NCBI RefSeq assembly: GCF_001186365.1
Contig: NZ_LDTZ01000024.1
Span: forward strand, 1 to 64,000
Reading direction: 5' to 3'
DNA length: 64,000 nt
Source of the DNA: Gordonia jacobaea
GTDB lineage: Bacteria > Actinomycetota > Actinomycetes > Mycobacteriales > Mycobacteriaceae
Position 1 is the stretch's first letter. Every line of letters begins with the position of its first letter. This document shows, in pieces, positions 1 to 9,488 of the stretch. A program made the translations under genes and the position numbers. Below the pieces are notes generated by a model, which worked only from the letters and a program-made list of their open reading frames with translations, searched no databases and had not been told where the DNA came from.

Positions 1-90
1 AAGGGTTTTTCCCCTAGTTTTGGCCGTCGAGCCCGCGGGTGGTTTCTAGGGGAAAGGTTCTTTCCTCGGGTTGTGGCGCACCGGCCGGCG

Positions 91-195
91 GAAGTTTCTA
101 GGGGAAAGGTTTTCTCCTCGGGTTTTGTACTCGTCCCCGCGAAGTTTGCGGGGGAGAGGTCAGGAAGTGCCGGAAAGATTCCTTCCCCTACTTTC
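91..195. repeat. 105-bp intergenic repeat, copy 1
   Basis: A 105-bp segment that recurs at 268-372 with only scattered substitutions. It opens with GTTTCTAGGGGAAAGG and closes with CCTTCCCCTACTTTC, so its ends are roughly complementary and the unit can fold back on itself. Truncated starts of the same unit lie at about 49-70 and 391-406. The stretch 1-474 holds no gene I can support; open frames across it merely read the repeats. Confidence 0.8.
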
Positions 196-267
196 TGCGG
201 GCGGGGCGTCGACGGTGCGGCGCGCCGTTTCGACGGTGCGGCAGGCTGTTTCGGGAGCTGCTGGCCC

Positions 268-372
268 GAAGTTTCTAGGGGAAAGGTTCTTTCCTCGGGT
301 TTCGTACTCGTCCCCGCGAAGTTTCCGGGGGAGGTGTCAGGAAGTGCCGGAAAGATTGCTTCCCCTACTTTC
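268..372. repeat. 105-bp intergenic repeat, copy 2
   Basis: Second full copy of the 105-bp unit seen at 91-195, in the same orientation and separated from it by a 72-bp spacer rich in GACGGTGCGGC. It keeps the complementary ends of the first copy. It lies downstream of the serB1-like gene, whose stop is at 475. Confidence 0.8.
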
Positions 373-398
373 GACGCCCCGGCTGGCAGGAGGTTTCT

Positions 399-418
399 AG
401 GGGAAGAATCCTTCCCCT
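399..418. repeat. 8-bp stem hairpin, end of the 105-bp repeat family
   Basis: AGGGGAAG and CTTCCCCT form a perfect 8-bp stem around a 4-base loop. This is the two ends of the 105-bp repeat brought together without its middle. It lies 57 bp past the stop of the minus-strand phosphatase and could act as its terminator, but there is no T-tract, so that role is only a guess. Confidence 0.5.
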
Positions 419-474
419 ACTTTCCGCCGGCGCGCGCCGAAACCCGAAGCCCGACGCCCGACGACCCCTCGGCG

Positions 475-1692
475 TCAGCCCTTGTTGCGCAGCAGCTTCA
501 CGGCGCCGGCGCTCGCGGCGCCCGCGGCCCCGACGACCAGTGCCGTCGACGCCCCGTACTTTGCGGCCTTGCGGGCGGTACGGAAGTCGTACATCTCCCA
601 GCCGCGCACCTTTGCGACGTCGCGCAGGTCAGCGTCGGGATTGATCGCGACGGCGCGCCCGACCAGTGACAGCATCGGGACGTCGTTGTGTGAGTCCGAG
701 TACGCGGTGCACCGCTTGAGGTTCAGTCCTTCGCGAATTGCCAACGCGCGCACGGCATGTGCCTTGCCCGGGCCGTGCAGGATGTCGCCGACGAGTCGTC
801 CGGTGAACTTGCCGTCGACGCTCTCGGCGACGGTGCCGAGTGCACCGGTAAGGCCTAGGTGGTCAGCGATGGTCTGTGCCAGCTCGACCGGAGTCGCGGT
901 GACCAGCCACACCTGCTGACCGGCGTCGAGATGGCGCTGAGCCAAAGCCCTTGTGCCAGGCCAGATCTTGTCGGCGATGTACTCGTCGTAGATCTCCTCG
1001 CCGAGTCTGGCGAGCTCGGCTGTCTCGCGACCGGCGATGAACGACAACGCCTTTTCCCGACCCTCTGCGACGTCTTGGGCGTTCTCTTTGCCCGTGATGC
1101 GGAACTTCGCCTGCGTCCACGCGAAGTCGAAGATGTCGGAGTACGAGAAGTACTTTCGCGCGGCGAGTCCGCGCGCGAAGTGCACGATCGACGCTCCCTG
1201 CACCAGCGTGTTGTCGACGTCGAAGAACGCCGCGGCGGTGAGGTCGACGTCGACGTCGGGTTCGGTTTCGCTCGGTGGCCGGGCGCGCAGCGAATCGACG
1301 GCCGCCTGCGCCGACGCCTCTCCCGCGAGGGCCTGTCGCAATTCCTGCGCGGTCTGCCGGAACCGTCCGGTGGCCGCGGTAGCTCGCTCGGAGATCCAGG
1401 TCGTGACCCGGCGGGATTCTTCGTCGTCGAACTCGTCGTCGGCATGGATCTCGTCGTCATCGTCGCCGACGGAACCGTCGACGTCGTCGGCGTGCGACTC
1501 CCAGTCCTCGCCACTGCGGACCGGCCGCGCCTCGGCATCTGCGGAATCGGACGCGCCCACGCCGCCCGAAGGGGCCTCGCTACCTGGCGTTCCGCCGTCT
1601 GAGGCGCCCTTGTGCGGAGTGTCGCCGACGTCGGACACCTCGGACCCGGAATCGGGAACCTCGCCGTTCGGCTCCTCGCCCTCAGAGGTCAC
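475..1692 (-). CDS. HAD-IB family phosphatase, SerB1-like
   Basis: Predicted phosphomonoesterase of the haloacid dehalogenase superfamily, related to the mycobacterial serB1 product; true substrate unknown. Visible motifs are DVDNT (residues 158-162, nucleophile Asp), VTATP (264-268, motif II), Lys310 in GPGKAHA and SDSHND (332-337, motif IV). The first ~140 residues are acidic and low-complexity, and a hydrophobic segment near residues 380-397 may anchor the C terminus in the membrane. The GTG start at 1692 is preceded by GGAGG at good spacing; an in-frame ATG at 1722 would add ten residues but has no such site. It is divergent from the glutaredoxin-like gene, the same arrangement as mycobacterial Rv0505c/Rv0508. 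Phosphoserine phosphatase activity should not be assumed. Confidence 0.85.
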   Translation of the reverse strand: MTSEGEEPNGEVPDSGSEVSDVGDTPHKGASDGGTPGSEAPSGGVGASDSADAEARPVRSGEDWESHADDVDGSVGDDDDEIHADDEFDDEESRRVTTWISERATAATGRFRQTAQELRQALAGEASAQAAVDSLRARPPSETEPDVDVDLTAAAFFDVDNTLVQGASIVHFARGLAARKYFSYSDIFDFAWTQAKFRITGKENAQDVAEGREKALSFIAGRETAELARLGEEIYDEYIADKIWPGTRALAQRHLDAGQQVWLVTATPVELAQTIADHLGLTGALGTVAESVDGKFTGRLVGDILHGPGKAHAVRALAIREGLNLKRCTAYSDSHNDVPMLSLVGRAVAINPDADLRDVAKVRGWEMYDFRTARKAAKYGASTALVVGAAGAASAGAVKLLRNKG

Positions 1693-1773
1693 GCCCACCC
1701 TCCACCTCTCACGAATGCACAACCACTCAACGAATGCCGCCTCGCTCAGGCCTGCTCACCAACAGAGTAGTCA

Positions 1774-1797
1774 TGGTGTCAGACTGTTCTGGCACCA
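1774..1797. promoter_or_regulatory. 24-bp dyad, candidate operator for grx
   Basis: TGGTGTCAGA and TCTGGCACCA form inverted arms with one mismatch around CTGT. The site ends 20 bp before the ATG of the glutaredoxin-like gene, in the divergent spacer with the serB1-like gene. Position and symmetry fit a repressor operator; the binding protein is unknown and it does not resemble the Rex consensus. Confidence 0.45.
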
Positions 1798-1817
1798 ACG
1801 TCGAAGGAGTTCGTTCG

Positions 1818-2075
1818 ATGTCCATCACGCTGCTAACCCGCGACGGCTGCTCGGCCTGCGAGGCCGCCCGCGCCGACCTGGATCGGATCTGCGGCGAGCT
1901 GTCCGTCGAGTTCGACATCGTCGACGTCGACGCCGCCGCGAACTCCGGCGACGTCGAGCTACGCGCCGAGTACGGCGACCGTCTGCCCGTCGTCCTGCTC
2001 GACGGCGAAGAGCACAGCTACTGGGAGGTCGACGAGCCGCGGTTGCGCGCCGACCTCGACGCCGCCAAGCGCTGA
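1818..2075 (+). CDS. glutaredoxin family thiol-disulfide protein
   Basis: An 85-residue thioredoxin-fold protein with the redox pair C-S-A-C at residues 11-14 and the cis-Pro region LPVVLLDG. It matches the short glutaredoxin-like proteins encoded just upstream of hemA in mycobacteria (Rv0508 position) and probably reduces disulfides in the cytoplasm. The ATG at 1818 follows GAAGGAG by 8 bases; an upstream in-frame ATG would add 28 residues without a ribosome site. Partner and electron donor cannot be read from sequence. Confidence 0.85.
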   Translation: MSITLLTRDGCSACEAARADLDRICGELSVEFDIVDVDAAANSGDVELRAEYGDRLPVVLLDGEEHSYWEVDEPRLRADLDAAKR

Positions 2076-2206
2076 ACGCCCGAGCGCGCGGCGAAACCCT
2101 GAACCCGCGAACTCCCCGAACTCCCGCCGCGGGTCGCGTGCCGAGCGTCGAAGGCCGCGTATTACGCTGATCCTTCGGTCGGGTTAGTCGAAAGTGAGTG
2201 TGCGCA

Positions 2207-3013
2207 ATGGCTATCGGGTCGGCGTCTGATCGCATCCCCGAGCCGTCGGTGACGCGCCTGGCCACCTACCTCCACGTTCTGCGCTCCCTGGGGCAGCGGG
2301 GCATTCTGATCGCCTCCAGCGGCCAACTGGCGACCGCGGCGGGAGTCAACCCGGCCATCCTCCGCAAAGATCTGTCCCATGTCGGCGCCAACGGCGTACG
2401 CGGCGTCGGATACGACGTCGGACGCCTCACCGCCCGCATCGCGCTCGCACTGCACACCGACACCGTCCACACCGTCGTGCTCGTCGGCGCAGGCACCCTC
2501 GGTCGCCTACTCGTCGCGCACACAGCCACCGACCGCACCTTCCGGGTCGTCGCGATGTTCGACGACGATCCGGACGTCATAGGGACCGTCGTCGACGACG
2601 TGGTGGTCTCCCCGTGCGCCGGTCTCGCTTCTCTTGCGAACGATCCGTCGATCGGCCAGGTCGACATCGGGGTGATCGCCACCGGTCCTGACAAGGCACA
2701 ACGCGCAGCTGACGCGTTGATCGCCGCGGGAATCCGGCAACTGCTGAACGTGACCGCCGCAACGTTGTCGACGGACTCCGATGTCGTCGTCAGACAGGTT
2801 GATCTAGCCTTGGAGTTGCAGGTGCTGACGTTCCACGCGTCACGCACCCCGTTGTCTGTCGGGGAAGATGGGCAGCAGGGCCATGTCGACCTGCCTGTGG
2901 ACGTGCCGCTCAGGGCCAAGGGGCCCGGCGACGATCTGGCTGTTGACCAACTGCCGGGGGTCGGCGTCGCGGACGTGCCCAGAACAGACATACGGAGTGT
3001 GGGTCAAGGATGA
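2207..3013 (+). CDS. rex: redox-sensing transcriptional repressor Rex
   Basis: Rex reads the NADH/NAD+ ratio: NAD+ favours DNA binding, NADH releases it. The 268-residue product has an N-terminal winged helix with the hallmark RKDLSHVG (53-60), followed by a Rossmann domain with GAGTLG (94-99) and an acidic patch FDDDPD. A low-complexity C-terminal tail extends beyond the fold. The next gene, hemA, starts 34 bp downstream, so Rex is probably co-transcribed with tetrapyrrole synthesis and may tie haem supply to redox state. The ATG at 2207 is preferred; GTG at 2198 is possible. No TTGTGAA-type Rex box was found directly upstream. Confidence 0.9.
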   Translation: MAIGSASDRIPEPSVTRLATYLHVLRSLGQRGILIASSGQLATAAGVNPAILRKDLSHVGANGVRGVGYDVGRLTARIALALHTDTVHTVVLVGAGTLGRLLVAHTATDRTFRVVAMFDDDPDVIGTVVDDVVVSPCAGLASLANDPSIGQVDIGVIATGPDKAQRAADALIAAGIRQLLNVTAATLSTDSDVVVRQVDLALELQVLTFHASRTPLSVGEDGQQGHVDLPVDVPLRAKGPGDDLAVDQLPGVGVADVPRTDIRSVGQG

Positions 3014-3047
3014 TGAGTGCGAGATCTGCGATGGAGACGGTGACGCG

Positions 3048-4442
3048 GTGAGTGTTCTGCTGTTCGGAATCAGCCATCGGAGCGCACCCGTCGACGTTCT
3101 GGAGCGACTCGCGGTCGCCGACCATGACCGGCCCAAGCTCGTCGACGACCTGCTGTCGTCGCGTGCGATCTCCGAGGCGATGCTCGTCTCCACCTGCAAT
3201 CGCGTCGAGATCTACGCCGTCGTCGACGCATTCCACCCCGCACTCGAAGCCGTTGGTGACGTGCTCGGCGACCATTCCGGGCTTTCCATCAACGACCTCA
3301 CCCGCCACGCGTACGTCCGCTACTCCGAGGCCGCCGTCGAGCATCTGTTCACCGTCGCCGCAGGCCTCGACTCGATCGTCGTCGGCGAGCAGCAGATCCT
3401 CGGTCAGATCCGCAACGCCTACCTCGACGCCGACGCCAACAAGACCACCGGCCGTACCCTGCACGAGCTCGCCCAGCACGCCCTGCGCGTCGGCAAGCGG
3501 GTGCACTCCGAGACCGGAATCGACCGCGCGGGGGCGTCGGTCGTGTCGGTTGCGCTGCATCGCGCCCAGCATCTGCTGCAGAAGGCGGCGCCAGAGATCG
3601 ATCCCGAGCAGTCGCTGCGCAGAGCCGTAGTCATCGGCGCCGGCGCCATGGGGGGTCTTGCGACCGCCCAGTTGGCCCGTGAAGGCGTCCGCGAGCTTGT
3701 CGTGGTGAACCGGACCGTCGCCAACGCGGAGCACCTCGCAGGCAATATCGCGGCCAATCATCCCGGAGTCGCCGTGCGCGGCGTCGGATTCGACGATCTG
3801 CCTGCCGTAATGGCCTCCGCGGACGTCGTCGTCGCATGCACGGGTTCCATCGGGACCGTCGTCGGCGTCGGCGAGGTGCATTCGGCACTGGCCGCACGTA
3901 CCGCTGTGCAGCCGCTGATCATCTGCGACCTGGGGCTGCCCCGCAACGTCGATCCCGCCGCGGCGCGCCTGCCCGGCGTCCACGTCATCGACATCGAGAG
4001 TCTGCGCGGCGATTCCGAGGCACAGGCCGCGCACGACGACACCGCCGCTGCCCGCTCGATCGTCGGCGGCGAGCTCTCCGACTACCTGACCCTGCAGCGT
4101 CAGGCCGAGGTCACGCCGACCGTCGCGGCGCTGCGTCAACGCGCAGCCGACGTCGTCGAGGCGGAGATTCTCCGGCTCGAGACCCGCCTGCCCGACCTCG
4201 AGGGCGCTCAGCGCGACGAGGTCGCCAAAACTGTTCGACGCGTCGTCGACAAACTGCTGCATGCCCCCACTGTCCGGGTCAAACAACTCGCGTCGACGCC
4301 CAACGGCGACCACTACGCCGAGGCGCTGCGTGAACTCTTCGAGCTCAAGCCGGGCGCTGCCGAGGCCGTCTCGGCGCCGGAGAGCGGTCTGGGCGACAAG
4401 CATGGCGTCGGCGAAACGTCGGCCGATCAGGGAGAGCGTTGA
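3048..4442 (+). CDS. hemA: glutamyl-tRNA reductase
   Basis: First committed enzyme of C5 tetrapyrrole synthesis: NADPH-dependent reduction of glutamyl-tRNA(Glu) to glutamate-1-semialdehyde. The 464-residue protein begins with [15 protein letters not shown] and carries the catalytic Cys50 in STCNRVEIY, a Rossmann NADPH motif GAGAMGG near residue 196 and the C-terminal dimerisation helices. A GTG start at 3048 after GGAGAC gives normal length; the frame is open upstream but that part is not conserved-looking. Its stop overlaps the TTG start of hemC, indicating translational coupling. Its product feeds HemL, encoded at 31.3 kb. Confidence 0.95.
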   Translation: MSVLLFGISHRSAPVDVLERLAVADHDRPKLVDDLLSSRAISEAMLVSTCNRVEIYAVVDAFHPALEAVGDVLGDHSGLSINDLTRHAYVRYSEAAVEHLFTVAAGLDSIVVGEQQILGQIRNAYLDADANKTTGRTLHELAQHALRVGKRVHSETGIDRAGASVVSVALHRAQHLLQKAAPEIDPEQSLRRAVVIGAGAMGGLATAQLAREGVRELVVVNRTVANAEHLAGNIAANHPGVAVRGVGFDDLPAVMASADVVVACTGSIGTVVGVGEVHSALAARTAVQPLIICDLGLPRNVDPAAARLPGVHVIDIESLRGDSEAQAAHDDTAAARSIVGGELSDYLTLQRQAEVTPTVAALRQRAADVVEAEILRLETRLPDLEGAQRDEVAKTVRRVVDKLLHAPTVRVKQLASTPNGDHYAEALRELFELKPGAAEAVSAPESGLGDKHGVGETSADQGER

Positions 4443-5365
4443 GCCCCATTCGCATCGGTACGCGAGGCTCGCTGCTCGCCCGTACCCAGTCTCAGACCAT
4501 CGCCGACGCCCTGACCGCCAACGGGCATCCCGCAGAGCTGGTCATCATCAAGACGGCGGGTGACGCGTCGGCGGCCCCGGTCGCCGAGATCGGCGTCGGA
4601 GTGTTCACGACGGCCATCCGCAACGCGCTGCATGCGGGCGAAGTCGACGTCGCCGTCCACTCCTACAAGGACCTGCCGACAGCACCCGATCCGGGCCTGG
4701 TAGTCGCGGCCGTCCCGCCCCGGGAAGATCCACGAGATGCGCTGGTCAGCAGGGGTAACCTCGTACTCGGGGCGCTTCCTCCCGGCGCGACGATCGGCAC
4801 GTCCTCCCCGCGAAGGGCGGCACAGCTTAAAGCATTGGGTCTCGGTTTGGAAATCCGCCCCCTAAGAGGCAACCTAGATTCTCGGTTGGGCAAAGTCGCC
4901 GGCGGCGAACTCGACGCAGTCGTTGTCGCCCGTGCCGGACTCGTCCGCATCGGCAGGGCCGAAGAGGTCACCGAAGCGTTCGATCCCGTGGTGCTGTTAC
5001 CAGCACCGGCGCAGGGTGCACTGGCAGTTGAGTGCCGCTCCGACGATGCCGAACTGGTGAGAATTCTCGCCGAGTTGGACGACGAGGCCACCCGCGTGGC
5101 GGTCGACGCCGAGCGTGCGGTATTGGCGGCTCTCGAAGCCGGATGTACCGCACCGGTCGGTGCGATAGCCGAAGTGGTCGAGTCGATCGATGAGGACGGG
5201 CGCATCTTCGCCGAACTGTCGCTCCGTGCGGCGGTGGCGGCCGAGGACGGATCCGATGTGATCCGCGCTTCGGTGGTGGGTCCGGTCGACAACGCCACAC
5301 AACTCGGACGAGGCCTCGCCGCCGAACTGCTGGATCTGGGAGCGGGCGAACTCGTCAACTCCTGA
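4439..5365 (+). CDS. hemC: porphobilinogen deaminase (hydroxymethylbilane synthase)
   Basis: Condenses four porphobilinogen molecules to hydroxymethylbilane. The 308-residue protein opens with [14 protein letters not shown], has [11 protein letters not shown] with the catalytic Asp near residue 84, and Cys236 in [10 protein letters not shown], which carries the dipyrromethane cofactor. Length is normal for the family. It starts with TTG overlapping the hemA stop, after GGGAGAG, so expression is probably coupled to hemA. Confidence 0.95.
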   Translation: MSPIRIGTRGSLLARTQSQTIADALTANGHPAELVIIKTAGDASAAPVAEIGVGVFTTAIRNALHAGEVDVAVHSYKDLPTAPDPGLVVAAVPPREDPRDALVSRGNLVLGALPPGATIGTSSPRRAAQLKALGLGLEIRPLRGNLDSRLGKVAGGELDAVVVARAGLVRIGRAEEVTEAFDPVVLLPAPAQGALAVECRSDDAELVRILAELDDEATRVAVDAERAVLAALEAGCTAPVGAIAEVVESIDEDGRIFAELSLRAAVAAEDGSDVIRASVVGPVDNATQLGRGLAAELLDLGAGELVNS

Positions 5366-5417
5366 GCAGCAGAGAAGAACTGCAGCCCTCTCGACGAGGG
5401 CAGGAGAGTGCGAACGC

Positions 5418-7088
5418 ATGAGCCGTACGAAGAAGGCCAATCCGGGTCGAATCCTCTTCGTGGGATCGGGTCCCGGCGATCCCGAACTGCTAACCGTGCG
5501 TGCGCGGACAGTGATCGCGAATGCGACGACCGCCTTCATCGATCCCGACGTTCCAGCAGCCGTCGTGGCGATGATCGGCTCCGCCCACCGGCAGGAGCTC
5601 GCGGAATCCGCGCGTAAGAGCACCAAGAACGACACGAAGAAGGCCGACGAGGCCACCGACGAGAACGAGTCCGACGACTCGGCGACCGCCGCGGACGACA
5701 CCGTCGAGGAGCAGGACCAGATCGTCCATCCCGCACTCGGCGATCCCGCTGAGGTCGCTCGCACCCTCGTCGCCGCGGCGAAGGAGGGCGACGACGTCGT
5801 CCGCGTCGTCTCCGGTGATCCGCTGACGACCGATTCGGTGCTGTCCGAGGTCAACGCCGTCTCGCGCACCTCGGTCGCATTCGAGGTGCTGCCAGGACTG
5901 CCTGCGGCTTCCGTGGTCCCGAGCTACGCGGGCATGCCGCTGGGTTCGAGCCACACCGAGGCCGACGTCCGCGCCGAAGGCGTCGACTGGGCCGCGCTCG
6001 CCGCAGCACCGGGACCGCTGGTGCTGCACGCGACGTCGGGCCATCTGGCCGAGACCGCGAGCGCACTGACCGAGCACGGTCTCGCCCCACAGACGCCCGT
6101 CGCGATCACGATCAACGGCACCACCTGCGCACAGCGCACCATCGAGGCGACGCTGGCCACGCTCAACGAGCAGGGCAACGCGCTGAGCGGACCGCTGATC
6201 CTCACGATCGGCAAGGTCGTCAGCCAGCGCGGCAAGCTCTCCTGGTGGGAGTCGCGCGCACTCTACGGCTGGACCGTGCTGGTGCCCCGCACCAAGGACC
6301 AGGCAGGCGACATGAGCGAACGCCTCGTCAGCCACGGCGCTGTGCCCAAGGAAGTGCCGACCATCGCGGTCGAGCCGCCCCGCAGCCCTGCTCAGATGGA
6401 GCGCGCCGTCAAGGGACTCGTCGACGGTCGCTACCAGTGGGTCGTGTTCACCTCGACCAACGCGGTGCGTGCCGTGTGGGAGAAGTTCGCCGAGTTCGGA
6501 CTCGACGCCCGCGCGTTCTCCGGGGTGAAGATCGCCTGCGTCGGCGAAGCGACGGCCGAGAAGGTCCGGACCTTCGGCATCAACCCCGAGTTGGTTCCGT
6601 CCGGCGAGCAGTCGAGCCTCGGACTCCTCGAAGACTTCCCGCCGTACGACGACGTCTTCGACCCGGTCGACCGAATCCTGTTGCCACGCGCCGACATTGC
6701 CACCGAGACCCTCTCGGAGGGTCTGCGCGATCGCGGTTGGGAGATCGACGACGTCACCGCGTACCGCACCGTGCGGGCAGCACCGCCGCCCGCCGAGACG
6801 CGCGAGATGATCAAGACCGGCGGATTCGACGCCGTCTGCTTCACCTCGAGCTCGACGGTCCGCAACCTGGTCGGCATCGCCGGAAAGCCGCACGCGCGCA
6901 CCATCGTTGCGTGCATCGGCCCCAAGACTGCCGAGACCGCAACCGAATTCGGACTGCGCGTCGACGTTCAGCCGGAGTCGGCGTCGGTGACCGAACTGGT
7001 CGACGCCCTCGCCGAGCACGCCGCTCGCCTGCGGGCCGAGGGCGCGTTGCCTCCTCCGCGCAAGAAGTCGCGGCGGTCGCGGTCGTAG
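5418..7088 (+). CDS. hemD: bifunctional uroporphyrinogen-III synthase / methyltransferase-like HemD
   Basis: A 556-residue fusion as in mycobacterial HemD. Residues 1-265 resemble SAM-dependent uroporphyrin-III C-methyltransferases, with [11 protein letters not shown] near residue 17. Residues ~285-540 are a HemD domain ([17 protein letters not shown] onward) that closes hydroxymethylbilane to uroporphyrinogen III. In the methyltransferase part the usual GGDPFVFGRG loop reads SGDPLTTDS, and a charged Lys/Asp/Glu-rich insertion occupies residues 62-102, so methyltransferase activity is doubtful. It follows hemC by 52 bp and precedes hemB by 11 bp. Confidence 0.9.
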   Translation: MSRTKKANPGRILFVGSGPGDPELLTVRARTVIANATTAFIDPDVPAAVVAMIGSAHRQELAESARKSTKNDTKKADEATDENESDDSATAADDTVEEQDQIVHPALGDPAEVARTLVAAAKEGDDVVRVVSGDPLTTDSVLSEVNAVSRTSVAFEVLPGLPAASVVPSYAGMPLGSSHTEADVRAEGVDWAALAAAPGPLVLHATSGHLAETASALTEHGLAPQTPVAITINGTTCAQRTIEATLATLNEQGNALSGPLILTIGKVVSQRGKLSWWESRALYGWTVLVPRTKDQAGDMSERLVSHGAVPKEVPTIAVEPPRSPAQMERAVKGLVDGRYQWVVFTSTNAVRAVWEKFAEFGLDARAFSGVKIACVGEATAEKVRTFGINPELVPSGEQSSLGLLEDFPPYDDVFDPVDRILLPRADIATETLSEGLRDRGWEIDDVTAYRTVRAAPPPAETREMIKTGGFDAVCFTSSSTVRNLVGIAGKPHARTIVACIGPKTAETATEFGLRVDVQPESASVTELVDALAEHAARLRAEGALPPPRKKSRRSRS

Positions 7089-7099
7089 AGGTGGGGCGT

Positions 7100-8077
7100 A
7101 TGGCACCGGTTATTCGTCCCCGCAGGTTGCGCACCACACCGGCGATGCGTCGGTTGGTCGCGCAAAACGCGCTGCGCCCAGCCGATCTCGTGCTGCCGAT
7201 GTTCGTCGCCGACGGCATCGACGATCCGCGTCCGATCGGATCGATGCCCGGCGTCGTGCAGCACACGCTCGACTCGCTGCGTAAAGCGGCCGACGAAGCC
7301 GTGCGCGCGGGCGTCGGCGGGCTGATGCTCTTCGGTGTTCCCAAGGCCGAGGACAAGGACGCGATAGGGTCCGGCGCTGATGATCCGGACGGCATCCTCA
7401 ATCGCGGATTGCGTGTTCTCGCAGACGATCTCGGTGATTCGACCGTGCTGATGGCCGACACCTGCCTCGACGAGTTCACCGACCACGGGCACTGCGGCGT
7501 GCTGTCCGACGACGGCCGAGTCGACAACGATGCGACGCTCGAGCGCTACGTGTCGATGTCGCTCGCGCAGGCTCGTGCCGGTGCGCACCTTCTGGGTCCG
7601 TCGGGGATGATGGACGGCCAGGTCGCCGAGATTCGTGCCGCGCTCGACGCCGAAGGTCTCACCGACACAGGCATTCTCGCGTACTCGGCGAAGTATGCGT
7701 CCGCGTTCTACGGCCCGTTCCGCGAGGCTGTCGGCTCGTCGCTGCAGGGCGATCGTCGTACCTACCAACAGGATTCGGCCAACCGCACCGAGGCGCTCCG
7801 CGAAGTGCACCTCGACCTCGACGAGGGCGCCGACATCGTGATGGTCAAGCCCGCCATGAGCTACCTCGACATCGTCCGCGACGTCGCCGAGATCTCCGAC
7901 GTTCCCGTCGCGGCCTACCAGATCTCGGGCGAGTACTCGATGATCACCGCCGCCGCCGAGCGCGGCTGGATCGACCGCGACGCCGCCATCCTCGAGTCAC
8001 TGACCTCGATCAAACGCGCAGGCGCCTCGATCATCCTGACGTACTGGGCGACCGAGGTCGCCGCCAAGCTGGCCTAG
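7100..8077 (+). CDS. hemB: delta-aminolevulinic acid dehydratase (porphobilinogen synthase)
   Basis: Condenses two 5-aminolevulinate molecules into porphobilinogen. The 325-residue protein has both Schiff-base lysines, K198 ([12 protein letters not shown]) and K250 ([12 protein letters not shown]). The metal loop reads [13 protein letters not shown]: Cys122 and Cys132 are present, but the middle zinc ligand is Asp124. This mixed site differs from the three-Cys zinc form. The ATG at 7100 follows GAGGTGGGG. It is the last gene of the rex-hemACDB run; repeats fill the following 360 bp. Confidence 0.95.
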   Translation: MAPVIRPRRLRTTPAMRRLVAQNALRPADLVLPMFVADGIDDPRPIGSMPGVVQHTLDSLRKAADEAVRAGVGGLMLFGVPKAEDKDAIGSGADDPDGILNRGLRVLADDLGDSTVLMADTCLDEFTDHGHCGVLSDDGRVDNDATLERYVSMSLAQARAGAHLLGPSGMMDGQVAEIRAALDAEGLTDTGILAYSAKYASAFYGPFREAVGSSLQGDRRTYQQDSANRTEALREVHLDLDEGADIVMVKPAMSYLDIVRDVAEISDVPVAAYQISGEYSMITAAAERGWIDRDAAILESLTSIKRAGASIILTYWATEVAAKLA

Positions 8078-8113
8078 GCCGCTTTACCGCTGGTCGCGCG
8101 GCGCGCGCTTTCT

Positions 8114-8161
8114 CGCTGGTCGAGCGGGCCCGAGCGCAGCGAGGTCCCGAGTCGAGACCAC
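8114..8161. repeat. REP-like repeat, copy 1 (48 bp)
   Basis: Starts CGCTGGTCGAGCGGGC and ends GTCGAGACCAC, whose outer arms (TGGTC / GACCA) pair. It is nearly identical to the copy at 8213-8260, differing at one visible base. A shorter member of the same family lies inside the acyltransferase gene near 58.3 kb. The 8078-8438 stretch has no gene; it holds these two copies and a 79-bp dyad element. Confidence 0.8.
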
Positions 8162-8212
8162 ACGCGCCGGCCGCCGGACCCGTCCTCGCTGGCTGGACGG
8201 CGCGGCCACAAC

Positions 8213-8260
8213 CGCTGGTCGAGCGGGCCCGAGCGCAGCGAGGACCCGAGTCGAGACCAC
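8213..8260. repeat. REP-like repeat, copy 2 (48 bp)
   Basis: Second copy of the 48-bp repeat, same orientation, 99 bp downstream of the first; one difference seen (GAGGACCC against GAGGTCCC). The palindromic ends suggest a structured extragenic element downstream of hemB. Confidence 0.8.
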
Positions 8261-8303
8261 CTCGCGCAGCCGTCGGGTATCGGCGCCGGTCGTGGTCTGG
8301 CGT

Positions 8304-8382
8304 GCGTACACAATCGTGACGTCAGCGGGGGGTGATCGAAATTATTGTCGTGGCCTCGCGCTGGCGTCCGAGTTGTGTACGC
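8304..8382. repeat. 79-bp dyad element, copy A
   Basis: Begins GCGTACACAA and ends TTGTGTACGC, with TGACGTCAGCGGGG in the left arm and CCTCGCGCTGGCG in the right. The centre reads CGAAATTATTGTCG, slightly degenerate compared with the other copies. Two further copies at 30898-30976 and 31111-31189 have the same length and orientation and flank the 3' side of a nuclease-like gene. Confidence 0.85.
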
Positions 8383-8438
8383 GGCCGCGCTCCGCAGGTC
8401 CTCATCGCGCACCAAGCTGCGTTCATTACGCTGGAGCT

Positions 8439-9488
8439 ATGTCGCATTTTCTCGATCCGCGTCGCGACCCCGCGTCCGCGCAGCCCGACGGGCAGAACAA
8501 GCGCCCGAAGCTGCCCGACTCGGTGGCAATCGCGTGTGAGCTGTGGATTGTCGTGGTCATCGCCAGGATAGTCACGGCCGTCGCGCAGTATCCGACCCTG
8601 CGCGACATGATGAACCAGCGAGCCTCCGACCTCCCCGCCGATACCCCGCGCGCAGAGGTAGACCTCATGACGTCCTCGGGCTTCCTGATCGCGATTACGG
8701 TGATCACCGCGGTGGTCCTGTCCGCGATCTCGTTGACCTTCGTCTGGTTTGTGCGCAAGGGATACAACTGGGCGCGGGTCCTGCTTGGTGCGATGGGAGT
8801 TTTCGTTCTCATCGACATGGCGTTCTCGCTGATCGGGGGCGTCGATCCCTGGTGGACCGGAATCCCCCTGACCATCGGTGGCATCGCTGCGCTGGGCGCG
8901 ACCATCCTCTTGCTGAGACGTGAGTCCGACGCCTACTGCCGCGCGATGGCCGACTACCGCCGACCGCAAACCACGCCGCCCGGGTACCCCGCGCCTCCCG
9001 CGTACCCACCCCAGTACCCGCAGGCCCCGCCTTACTCTCAAGCTCCGCCGTACCAGCAGACACCGCCATACCAGCAGACACCGCCGTACCCGCAGGTCGC
9101 GCCTCCGTCGTACGGACAAGCACCCGACCAGCCTCCGGCCGGTGGCCAGTATCCCGACAACGCCTACTATCCCCAGAACTCGCCGACGCCGACGTCCTGG
9201 GAAGAAGAGGCGCGACTCCGGGGCTGGCAGCCGCCGACGACCACCGAGGCGGCATCACCCCAAAGCACGTCACCCCAGAGCACGTCACCCCAAAACGCAA
9301 CACCCCAGACCGGATCGCTGCAGAAAGATCCGAATACAGTCGGCACGCCGTCGGGAACGGGCCACGGCGACTACGCTTCCGAAGAGGGGGACCGATCCGT
9401 CGAGGCGCGTCTCCACAGCCGCGAGAACGAGTCGACGCCGCACAGCGAGCCGTCGACAGACAGAAAGCAAAGCAGTGACCCTTCCTGA
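8439..9488 (+). CDS. membrane protein with proline/glutamine-rich tail
   Basis: Unrecognised 349-residue protein. Four probable membrane helices lie at about residues 29-50, 82-105, 112-133 and 141-160, followed by a long disordered tail. The tail has PPYQQTPPY-type repeats, then SPQSTSPQST repeats (15-bp DNA repeats near 9255-9305) and a charged end. Such tails are common in actinobacterial cell-envelope proteins. The ATG at 8439 follows CTGGAG. The next gene overlaps its 3' end, so the three genes from 8439 to 10760 form a probable operon; the position matches Rv0513/Rv0514 after hemB. Confidence 0.75.
   Translation: MSHFLDPRRDPASAQPDGQNKRPKLPDSVAIACELWIVVVIARIVTAVAQYPTLRDMMNQRASDLPADTPRAEVDLMTSSGFLIAITVITAVVLSAISLTFVWFVRKGYNWARVLLGAMGVFVLIDMAFSLIGGVDPWWTGIPLTIGGIAALGATILLLRRESDAYCRAMADYRRPQTTPPGYPAPPAYPPQYPQAPPYSQAPPYQQTPPYQQTPPYPQVAPPSYGQAPDQPPAGGQYPDNAYYPQNSPTPTSWEEEARLRGWQPPTTTEAASPQSTSPQSTSPQNATPQTGSLQKDPNTVGTPSGTGHGDYASEEGDRSVEARLHSRENESTPHSEPSTDRKQSSDPS

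Noticed and set aside
73..669. A 198-codon open frame across the 105-bp repeats
   Set aside because: Translation only reads the repeats twice and then the antisense of the phosphatase gene.
2910..4403. A 497-codon open frame antisense to hemA
   Set aside because: Typical high-GC mirror frame; no recognisable motifs, low-complexity Asp/Gly/Val composition, and hemA is unambiguous on the other strand.
5382..5398. GCCCTC-TCGAC-GAGGGC hairpin between hemC and hemD as a terminator
   Set aside because: Short stem, no T-tract, and the flanking genes look like one operon; an attenuator role cannot be excluded but is not supported.
5490..7106. A 538-codon open frame antisense to hemD
   Set aside because: Mirror frame of a strongly supported gene; no domain motifs and no ribosome site.
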